64,000 nt of DNA, from NCBI GenBank assembly GCA_963210315.1, contig OY723307.1, forward strand, positions 930,001 through 994,000, written 5' to 3'. Position 1 is the stretch's first letter; the number at the start of each line of letters is the position of its first letter. The translations under genes were made by a program, and so were the position numbers. The DNA is from Rhynchopus euleeides. Taxonomy: Eukaryota; Euglenozoa; Diplonemea; Diplonemida; Diplonemidae. The notes under the pieces were generated by a model. The model was not told the origin of the DNA, did no database searches, and worked only from the letters and a program-made list of their open reading frames with translations. Shown here piece by piece: positions 56,263 through 64,000 of the stretch.

Positions 56263-56861
56263 TTATGCAGGGTCACACATGAGCTTGATGAACTCAGCGA
56301 GGTCGATCTTCCCGTCACCGTTCGGGTCCACATCTGCCATAATCTGTAGGAAAGCAACAGGGATCAGACACGGAATTCATCCCCCCCCCCCTCTCCCTCC
56401 AAAAAGACAACGCCACCCCTGAACAGCCGCGGACGCGCAGGTTGATTGAAGAAACTGTTCGAAACGAGTAGACATACCTCAGTGGCCTCCTCCTCCGTCA
56501 TGGTGGACTGGGCGAAGTGCTTGAGGGCGTACACAAGATCCCCAGCATTCAGGAAGCCGTCCTGGTCGCTGTCGAACTTGTGGAACACATCCTCGAGCTG
56601 CTTCAGAAGCTCCGGCTCTGTCACGCGCTTCGACACCAGCGTGAGGAACTCTTCGAACTCGATGACACCCGACCCATCGACGTCGACGTCGCGCATCATC
56701 TCATCCAGCTCCTTCTCGCTGGCCTTCATCCCCAGGCTGCGCATCGCACAGCCCAGCTCGTTCAGGCTCACAGCACCGCTCGCATCGGTGTCGAACATGT
56801 TGAACACATTCCGGTACTCCTGAATCTGCTCAGGGGTCAGCTCAGTCACAAGCAGAGACAT
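56263..56861 (-). CDS. Calmodulin-like four-EF-hand Ca2+-binding protein, 2 exons, 154 aa
   Basis: The exons are 56861-56478 and 56343-56263; the 134-bp phase-0 intron begins GTATGT and ends CTTTCCTACAG. After LTPEQIQEYRNVFNMF come four EF-hand loops: DTDASGAVSLNE (24-35), DVDVDGSGVIEFEE (its loop begins at residue 60), DSDQDGFLNAGD (97-108) and DVDPNGDGKIDLAE, the last built mostly from exon 2. Acidic residues stand at positions 1, 3 and 5 in most loops. The last position of loop 3 is Asp rather than Glu, which usually weakens Ca2+ binding. Size and layout equal calmodulin (about 149 residues), but sequence identity is only moderate (for instance FNMFDTDASG in place of the standard first loop), so this is a calmodulin-like or centrin-like sensor, not the housekeeping calmodulin. 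Soluble. Confidence 0.93.
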
Positions 56862-57590
56862 TGCTGGCCTACGCTTTGTTGAGAGCGGTTTTAGAAAGAG
56901 AAAAAGGATGTGTCGTAGGTGGGGATGCGCTTCACCCGCGTGCGGATGGCGAGTGGGGAGTTGGCGGGAGGGGCGGTGATAATATTTATAGAATCACTGG
57001 GGGGGTGGGGGGATGGAAGGGAGAGAGTGGCAAGAGATAGGGATCTAGAAGAAAGAGACGAGTGGGGGTGTAGGTGGGGGAGGGGGATCGGGAACAAAAA
57101 ATAAATGTGGACGAAAAAAGAAACAGAGATATGTGTGCTCTGCGGAGGGGCGGTGGTGTGGAGCTGGTGCTGCACCTTGGCGACAAAAACCTGGCGTTAC
57201 AAAAAAAAATATTTCACTGTTGATTGCGGGGTGGGGGGGAAGGGGGGGGGTGAGGGTGTGGGCGAACAACGCAAACCTAAATACAACATCCCCCCAACCC
57301 ATCTCGTGTAGATTCGACTTCTGCCAGGCCCCACACACCACGCAGGCCATTCCTCCTCTCCCCAGGCAAGGCCTGCCCTGTGCCTGAGATCCCCAGATCC
57401 TCCCTCAGGTCAGGCAGGCCGGGGGAAAAGCTTTAGGGGGTGTGGGGGAGGGCGGTGGTTTCTGCACCAGATGTGTGGCTGTTGGCTACCCGATTTAACG
57501 CATCAACACCTCCCCGGAGAGAGAGGGGAAGGGGGTGTGAGGGAGGTGCGTCACACTCCCCTTGACCTCCCCTGAATATTTTCCCCCCGC
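56862..57590. other. Intergenic between EF-hand and PAP-like genes
   Basis: No gene. It is GA- and G-rich on the plus strand (56999-57080), so pyrimidine-rich on the sense strand upstream of the EF-hand gene. Confidence 0.5.
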
Positions 57591-59072
57591 CTAGTGCCGG
57601 CGCAGCCGTCCCGAGAACAGCGCCTTCACACGCCTGGAAACCGCAAAAACCACCAGAATCGCCCCTGCCATGCAGACGGCAACGCTCTCCGCCCAGAGCC
57701 CCGACATGACGCCGCTCGCCTCCGGAACCGGCCCCCGCACCGCACCAGCCGCGCCCCCCCTCGCCCCCCCTCCTCCGGACACAGGAGGAGGGGTCGCGGC
57801 AGCGCCCGCCCTGCCTGCCCCGCCACCACCGCTGCTTGCAACGCGGGTGCCTGCGCCTGCCGCAGCTGCGCCACCCCCGGCAGCGCCCTGCCCCGCGGCA
57901 GGCGATACGGCGTGCGACGTGGCTGCCCCTGCCTTCCCGCCCCGCCTGGCGGCAATGCTGAAGGTGTGCAGCACGCCCTGCCCCGGCTCCGCAACCAGCG
58001 TGAGGATGCGGTCCTCAAAGGCGAAATGCACAAACAGGCCATCCCCGAAGTATTGCCAGACGGAGTCGGGGTGGACCTGGTGCCCCTTCTGATTTGGGGT
58101 GTGCAGCATATAGCCCGCACCCCCGCCTGCGTTGATGTAGTACACCCCGTTGTGCACGGAGTACTGCAGGTAGTGGTTATCCGCGTTGATGTAGGCGGCA
58201 ACGCCGTGCTCCTCAAACAGGGAGGAGAGGATGCGCTGCATCCACTCCTGGTTGCGGTGCGGCCCGTTTGCATACAGTGGGTAGTGCCCGACGACGAGGG
58301 TGTGCCACACCCCAGGGGGCTTCTCCCGCAGCTTCCTCTTCAGCCACCCCAGCTGGCGGTACCCATCCCAGCACCGCTTTTTGAAGATATCCGGCTTCGG
58401 CTTGTTCACCTCACATCTCTCGAGGAGAACGGTGTCCAGCACCACCCAATACACATTCCCCACCACCTGTGTGTAGTATGGATACGGCAGATTCCACCGC
58501 AGCCCATGCGGCGGCGCAGCGGGCATGCTCCCCTCGGGGAAACCCTCCGCAGGGAGGGCGGCGGTGGCGGCGGCACCGCCAGAACCCCTCCGCCCCATCC
58601 CGTTGGCAGGGAGGAAGGTGTGGTTCACCTGCGCCCAGATATCCCCTTTGTAGTCGTGGTTGCCGAGGGCTGCGTAGAAGGCGACGTCCGCGGGGTAGAC
58701 GCTGCGGAATGTATCCTCCCACCGCGGGGAGGCTGCGCTGTTGACCCCCCGCCGGTAGAAGTTGTCGCCGGCGGCGATGGTGTAGCCGACGCCGAGGGAC
58801 TGCGAGAGCTCCCCCATGAGAACCCCGACGGCGCGCTGCCTGTGCCGGCTCGCTTTCTCGCCCCCCCAGCACCCCATAGTGAAGAAGCGGTTCGGCGCGC
58901 TGCTCTGCAGGGCTTCGGCGATTGTCTCCGGGGGCGCGCCCGCAGCTCCGGCAGCAGCGGCGACGTCGGCAGCGCATTGGTGTAGGGCAAGTGTGGCCAC
59001 CAGGGCAGCAAGCGCCGCCCGCTCCAACAGCGCGGCGGCGGCCCGCACCCCCGGGGCGGTTGGGGGCCCCAT
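57591..59072 (-). CDS. Purple-acid-phosphatase-like (metallophosphoesterase) membrane protein, single exon, 493 aa
   Basis: The start ATG at 59072 is chosen because it opens a likely signal peptide (hydrophobic residues about 11-31, then CAAD); the open frame continues upstream with low-complexity sequence. Residues about 62-370 follow the single-domain PAP layout: GCWGG (67-71), GDNFY (102-106), GNHDY (137-141), VVGHYPLY (260-267) and ADNHYLQ (297-303). In active enzymes the first motif is GDWG and the last GHDH, so a metal-binding Asp has become Cys and one His has become Asp. A Gly/Ala/Pro-rich linker (about 378-450) leads to a membrane segment (about 462-480) and a short basic tail. The layout of degenerate PAP domain plus C-terminal anchor is like apicomplexan GAP50, although other PAPs can be anchored too. 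Activity may be reduced or lost. Confidence 0.85.
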   Translation of the reverse strand: MGPPTAPGVRAAAALLERAALAALVATLALHQCAADVAAAAGAAGAPPETIAEALQSSAPNRFFTMGCWGGEKASRHRQRAVGVLMGELSQSLGVGYTIAAGDNFYRRGVNSAASPRWEDTFRSVYPADVAFYAALGNHDYKGDIWAQVNHTFLPANGMGRRGSGGAAATAALPAEGFPEGSMPAAPPHGLRWNLPYPYYTQVVGNVYWVVLDTVLLERCEVNKPKPDIFKKRCWDGYRQLGWLKRKLREKPPGVWHTLVVGHYPLYANGPHRNQEWMQRILSSLFEEHGVAAYINADNHYLQYSVHNGVYYINAGGGAGYMLHTPNQKGHQVHPDSVWQYFGDGLFVHFAFEDRILTLVAEPGQGVLHTFSIAARRGGKAGAATSHAVSPAAGQGAAGGGAAAAGAGTRVASSGGGGAGRAGAAATPPPVSGGGGARGGAAGAVRGPVPEASGVMSGLWAESVAVCMAGAILVVFAVSRRVKALFSGRLRRH

Positions 59073-61715
59073 CACCCACCTCCGCCGGTGGGGTTCTGCC
59101 GGCCTTTCCAACCGGGCAGCCCTGCAGCCCTGTGGGGTGGTGGCTGTGTTGGTTTGTCTGGGGGGGGCGATGCAAACACTCAAGGGGGGAGGAGGGGGGT
59201 GATAGGTAAGTAAGGGGAGGAGGGGGGGTGGGGGCGGCGGGGGGCCTTTCTCGTGTCTTTTTGCAGCTGCTGCATGGATGCCTGCTTGCCGCTCTCCCCT
59301 CCATCCAGTCCCACCCCCCCCCCCTCCCCCACCGTTGGGTCTCGACCCACCGAAGACTGGCATGCGAGGGGCAGCCAAGCCGAGTGGCGCGAAGCCCACC
59401 CCAGAATCGGATGTGCGCCCTGGAGGGCTGGGGAGGAGGAAGCGTTGAAGGGAGCGAAGTGGGTGACACTGTGCGTGTCACCCACCACCACCACCACCAC
59501 CACCCCCCACCCCGCTTGCTTGTTGTTGTTGTTGGAAGAGGGGGTGTGGCCACGGCCAAACCAACCCCCCCCCCCCCCTTCCATCTGGCGTCAGAACGGC
59601 CAGGCAGCGATGTGTGAACAACTCTTCTTTTATATACGAATCGCGGGGTGGGTAGGTCCGCTTCGCAGGCACAGCCCTCGGAAGAAGGCAGCGGCCTCTG
59701 GACACGGTGGACTTCTGCATTGCGTGAGTAACTGTTTTCAAGAGTTCCGATTCGCAGGAGTACCACTTCCGCAATGCAGAAGTATACTTAGGAAATGCAG
59801 GAGTATACTTCTGCATTCCAGGAGTCACGCAAGGCAAAAATGAGTGAACGGGCAGCATGCCGTTCCTCTTTTTTGCCTCGTGAGAGGTTCCCCCCCCACC
59901 AGGCAAGGTGAAAAAATGAAGAAACGGGCAGCATGCCGTTCTACATTTTCCCTTGCAAGGCAGGGAGGGCGCCCCCCATGCCAGACAGCAGCCACCCCTG
60001 CAGGGGCAACAACTGACGGGCCTGGGGGAACGAGGTGGGTCTGGACCCGACACCGCCACCACACGCGCAGTGCACCTTTCGGATACGCTGTCGTGAGTGG
60101 GGTGTGGGCAGTTCCCCTATCCTGTGAGCTCCTTTCGGACGAAGAGGTGCAGCGGTTATCTGCAACCTTCGTCCTGGACTTGCCTCGGGGGGAACGCCAC
60201 GGTTTACCGCGGGTCCCGACGAGGGCACTCAGGCAGGATCTTCACGCCACCCCGCACCGAGGTCCCTTCTCACGCGGCGTGTCTCCCAGGTTCATGGCGG
60301 CGTCATCAGGTCAGGCTTTGTAGTCTCTACACCATCAGTAGTAAGGGAAATCCTAAAACCATACATGAAATCCACCTTTTGGGCCGCTGGTGTACGAGGC
60401 TTGTTCCTCCAATTGAATCATGTTTGCTGTGTCAGGCAATATCAATACAGCCGCTGAAAGAAGTCGAGGTGTTGTGGATCTGCTGCTCACAGGAAGGATT
60501 CAGGGAGGATCACAAGACTGACCACCCTCTTTCCTTTGTCAAGTACCCTGTAAAACATCAGAACACCAAGTATCTTTCAACACTACATGTTCAAGAGTGG
60601 AATCAGTGGAATCGGAAGGGGTCACCTACCACACGGACACAGTTCCCGCGACTAATAAATGCCGAGAGTTCCGGTGTCCGACCACCTGGTATTACTTGGC
60701 TCCATCCACCCAGTCATTACGAGGGGGCGTCCCTTGAAGCCAGTTCCGCAGAACTCAGACCCCCCTTAAAACCAATGTCCTGTGTAGACAACTACTTAGC
60801 CTGCCTGATGACGACACCAATTCGCTGGGAGAGACGCCGCGGTCCAGGACCCCAATGGGGATGACGTGGCATTGTTTGACCGGATCGGTTGTGTAAGTGT
60901 GTAGCCCCCTCCGCCCTCTGTCCCTCCCCCCAGGGTGGTGTGTGGAGGCGAGAAGCGCAAACAGCAGCAATGCAGGCATAGCAAAAAGTGGATCCCTGCA
61001 GGTAGACCCTCGGGGTACATCCCTATCATCGGGTCACCTGAAATTTCCCAATTTGAAAATCTGCAACAATCAAGGCAACACGCGATGGGATGGGGCACAT
61101 GACCTTGCACAGGGGTGGGGGGGCAGAAGGCAGGGGGTGGGGTTGCGGTTGGGGTAGGTATAGCGTTTGAATACTTGAGTTTTGTCTGAATTTCGCACAA
61201 AAGACGACCCGAACCTCATTTGGCCGATTTTCTCCCCACAACCCCGATTTGGAGGCAAACCTCATTTGCTTGATTTTTGGGATCACATGAGTGAATTCGG
61301 GGGGCGAAACCTCGCGATTTTCTCAGTGGCATGAAGCACGGTTATTCAGTGCCATCACGAGAGAGAGTCCAGATTCAGACCGAGTGTCAATCCTCTTCCA
61401 CGGCCAGGCAGAGCTTGCGCGGGGGCAAGATGGCTGAGGTGCCGGGCGTCTACAGATGCTCCACACACACGACGAGCGCCAGCAGGAGTACTGGTTTCCC
61501 ACAGATTCCTGACCTCCTCTACTTCCACAAGGGCGCAGGCAGTCACATGGGAGTGCTCATTCCATTCCCAGACATCCTATAGTTCGCCCAACTTTGACAT
61601 GTTGGGCGAACTCAGATGGCAATACATGGGGCGTCGATGCGGGTGGTCCGCACCAGCGCCCCATGATGTCTTGAGTGTTTGTATTTCGCCCACAAAACGA
61701 CCCGAACTTCATGTA
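59073..61715. other. Intergenic, right of the PAP-like gene
   Basis: It includes the C-rich 5' region of the PAP-like gene, a CAC microsatellite (59479-59502), and a repeat patch at 59698-59825 with AATGCAGAAGTATACTTA words that is the inverse of 63775-63925. There is a twice-repeated AACGGGCAGCATGCCGTT palindrome (59839 and 59922). An open plus-strand frame at 60097-60864 lies in less GC-rich DNA and has no recognisable domain. Confidence 0.5.
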
Positions 61716-62572
61716 CAGTCATCCAACAAACATTGGTGGGGTAAAAACCCACCTTAGCTCCAAAATCGTACTCCTTTCGCTATAATAAGAGAAACACCCT
61801 GCCCAGCAACTGCAAAAAGGCAGATCCGGGCTACTTTTCGTTGAGCGCACACTCCTGTGTCAAAGGCTGTGTAAGCCCCTGTGAAGTGGCATGAAGGTGT
61901 GATCCTTATAAAGCTTCAGTCGTACGATTTCCTTCGTTACTTCGCGACTTCGCTCCGCTTCGTCGCTCGTAACTGGTAAAAAAAAATCCTAAAACCCACC
62001 TTAGTTTTTACCCCAGGGCAACAGAACACAAAGCAGATTTTTGCAGAAATGCGGTGGGAGGGGGCGGGGGGTTGGGGACGGCTGTCTTGCAAAGCGCAAC
62101 TCTCTCCTCAGCATCAGCAGAACAGCAGGTACCGACACAGTGTGAACTTTGACGAAACTTAGCGGTGTCCCCTGTAGACAAGCACTACAGGAAGGGGGAC
62201 GGTGCCTCCCTGCCGCCGGAGGCCACGGTAGTGAACATCTGTTCCTTCCGGGCTGAACTGGATCGCTCCGACATCAGGTCGGAACCCAGTGCTGCGCGGG
62301 AGTCACTGGAAGCAGTAGAATGACAGCACAAGAGTGAACATGTTCCCTAGAAAACAACCCGCCCTACTTCCCGAAAAATCTGCAAGGGGTGTTCCGTGTA
62401 GGTTCCGTGTCGGTTGCGTGTGGGTCAAAAACGCGATTTCGATCACCCCAAATATGCATTGTGTTCTGCTGCCCTGGGGTAAAAACTTTGATGGGGTAAT
62501 AACCCACCTTCGCTCTGAGAAATCCTGAAACCCACCTTAGTTTTTACCCCACCAATGTTTGTTGGACAACTG
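61716..62572. mobile_element. Tc1/mariner-like non-autonomous element with TA target duplication
   Basis: The left end reads CAGTCATCCAACAAACATTG and the right end is its inverted partner (CAATGTTTGTTGGACAACTG); about 31 of 34 bases match, followed by GGTGGGGTAAAAA on both sides. TA flanks both ends (61714-61715 and 62573-62574). CAGT tips with a TA duplication are the hallmark of Tc1/mariner. The core holds a full copy of the dispersed repeat (61766-61977), a fragment of the paired hairpin repeat (about 62209-62240) and no transposase. Confidence 0.82.
61766..61977 (+). repeat. Dispersed repeat of about 215 bp, full copy 2
   Basis: Full-length match of 33154-33368 in the same orientation, located inside the Tc1/mariner-like element just behind its left arm. 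A third, shorter piece lies outside the element at about 62606-62700. Confidence 0.8.
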
Positions 62573-63212
62573 TATTTAATTTTTGGAACCGCATAGTTGA
62601 ATTCGGGATCAAAAATCGTACTCCTTTCGCTGTATTGTAGACTCTGTCCAGCAACTGCGGGAGAACAGATCCGGACGACCTTTCGTTGAGCGCACACTGA
62701 GACGGTGGACTCCCTCGGGGGTAGGGTAACCCTTTTCGGGAGCGGGAGTCGACACTGAGAAGTTCCCGACCACTGGGACCCGATTTTGGGGAAATATGTT
62801 TTTGGGGCATCTTTGGGGTGAGGATTCACCAAGGCCAAAAAAAACGGAAATTCACGTACGCGTTTTGAGGCGTTTTAGGGCCCAAAATGGGCTCAAAACT
62901 CAGAAATTCCGTCGAAATCGGCCTCAAATCGGCCGAAACAGGCAAAATGGACCCACCCAGAAAAAAAAATTCGAAAAGGGTCCATGCTTGCTGCTAAATG
63001 ATATTGGGATTGGGACTTTCGGGGTCCTCGCATTTTTTTTGGTGGCGAGACATGTGCATTTTTTTTGGGGGCGAGATTGGGTGGGTGGGGGTGGGTGGGC
63101 GCAGCCCCCCCACCCACCCACCCACCCGGTGGCAGGCATGTCGCTAAGCGTCGGCCGTCGACCCGGTGATTTTGGGTTTCCACCCCCCATAAAAAAGCGG
63201 CAACCCGGCTAC
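62573..63212. other. Intergenic
   Basis: No supported gene. It carries a fragment of the dispersed repeat (about 62606-62700) and a GGGTGGGTGGGGGTGGGTGGGC stretch (63078-63100) followed by CCCACCC repeats, together an inverted G/C-rich repeat. Confidence 0.45.
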
Positions 63213-63487
63213 ACTGGTTCGACGGTCGACGTCGAAGGTTTTGCAGGAACATATGCTCGCTACCGTGGCCTCCGGCGGCTGGGGGGCTCCGCCCCCCAGA
63301 CCCCCCTGGAGCCCTTCGATACCCATCAAGTCAGGGAATCCAACCACTCCAGTAGCCTCAGGCCTCAGGAGGACGCAGCCAACTCACACAGAATCTACGC
63401 CCACAATGAACAGATGTTCACTACCGTGGCCTCCGGCGGCTGGGGGGCTCTGCCCCCCAGACCCCCCTTGTAGCGTGTGCCCATGGC
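63213..63487 (+). repeat. Paired GC-hairpin repeat, copy 4
   Basis: Leader GGTTCGACGGTCGACGTCGA and GTTTTGCAGGAACA as in copy 1, with cores at about 63251-63308 and 63416-63475. Similarity to copy 1 includes the spacer (AATCCAACCACTCCAGTAG), so the whole paired structure spreads as one unit. Confidence 0.82.
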
Positions 63488-63774
63488 CACCCACCAGCCA
63501 CGGCGCCAAAGGTGGCCAATCGTCGACACTTTGACGCACAGTAAATGGCCCCCAATAACTCAAAAAAATTGAGTAGGGTCGCCGTGAAGAGAGTTTGAAC
63601 CGTTGATGCCAAAAACGACCCTCTTGTGTGGAAGAACGACGCTGTGCCACCCCCATTTTCCTAACAAACTCGCCCCCAAAAATAATGTATTGGGATTCCG
63701 AAATTTGGCCCAAAAATCTCACATTTAGCAGCATGCATGAAAGGGTCCCCCTATAATTCGTGGTATTACGACTG

Positions 63775-63925
63775 ATTTTCCTAAGTATACTCCTGCATTT
63801 CCTAAGTATACTTCTGCATTTCCTAAGTATACTCCTGCGTTTCCTAAGTATACTTCAACAAGGTACTCCTGCGAATCCGACTGCGAAAACAGTTACTCAC
63901 GCAATGCAGAAGTCCACCGTGGAAT
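63775..63925. repeat. Tandem CCTAAGTATACTCCTGCATTT array
   Basis: Four units of about 20 bp, alternating CTCCTGC and CTTCTGC, followed by CGCAGTTACTCACGCAATGCA-type sequence. The same set in opposite orientation is found at 59698-59825, so these may be two ends or two copies of a larger repeat. Confidence 0.7.
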
Positions 63926-64000
63926 AGCAAAAAAATCAAAACAACCCCCCCCCCCCCCCACACACACACCCAACATCACAACACAGACACAGCCGCGCAC

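Noticed and set aside
57594-58985. Plus-strand 463-codon frame opposite the PAP-like gene
   Set aside because: Antisense artefact of high GC; the minus strand carries the phosphatase motifs.
60097-60864. Plus-strand frame of 255 codons
   Set aside because: No recognisable domain, composition unlike the other genes and located between repeat patches; could be chance or decayed mobile DNA.

Overview
The window looks like nuclear DNA of a single-celled eukaryote (a protist or alga). Five spliceosomal introns are visible, proteins are of typical eukaryotic types (kinesin motor, voltage-gated K+ channel, four-EF-hand protein, O-fucosyltransferase, START domain), there are no bacterial-style operons, and intergenic DNA is long and packed with homopolymers, microsatellites and foldback elements. 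The mix of PAN/WSC/EGF-like extracellular modules with a membrane-anchored, active-site-degenerate purple-acid-phosphatase-like protein recalls alveolates, but the lineage cannot be fixed from the sequence alone. A 200-base run of N (26088-26287) shows this is a draft scaffold.

Every gene I can support lies on the minus strand, so transcription runs right to left: PAP-like protein (59072-57591), EF-hand protein (56861-56263), O-fucosyltransferase (42972-41275), TauE/SafE transporter (39470-38334), Kv channel (36595-34547), kinesin (31977-28912), a frame-broken coding remnant (about 27190-26288), START-domain protein (22061-20649), and a giant cysteine-rich extracellular protein that starts at 15066 and runs off the left edge. 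The giant gene is the main result. The frame is open without a stop for 5,022 codons, with no intron needed. It has a signal-peptide-like N-terminus, nine copies of a cysteine module, a hinge of about 270 residues made of Pro-Thr-Pro-Ala pentads, then PAN-, WSC- and EGF-like segments. It has no stop inside the window, so a simple list of closed reading frames would miss it.

The intergenic space holds a rich set of non-autonomous mobile elements and repeats: a 109-bp inverted-repeat element with 3-bp target duplications (two copies), a Tc1/mariner-like TA-flanked family, a 1.5-kb and a 2.6-kb long-TIR element, a 0.35-kb palindromic element nested in the latter, a 0.69-kb palindrome built from TACATGTA-type words, a paired GC-hairpin repeat present in five places plus a fragment, a duplicated block of about 350 bp, and a dispersed repeat of about 215 bp.

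Functionally the genes are unrelated to one another. Several serve the cell surface or secretory route (giant protein, O-fucosyltransferase that could act on EGF-like modules, PAP-like membrane protein, K+ channel, anion transporter), and two are cytoplasmic motor or calcium-sensor proteins. No rRNA, tRNA, CRISPR array or viral gene was recognised.
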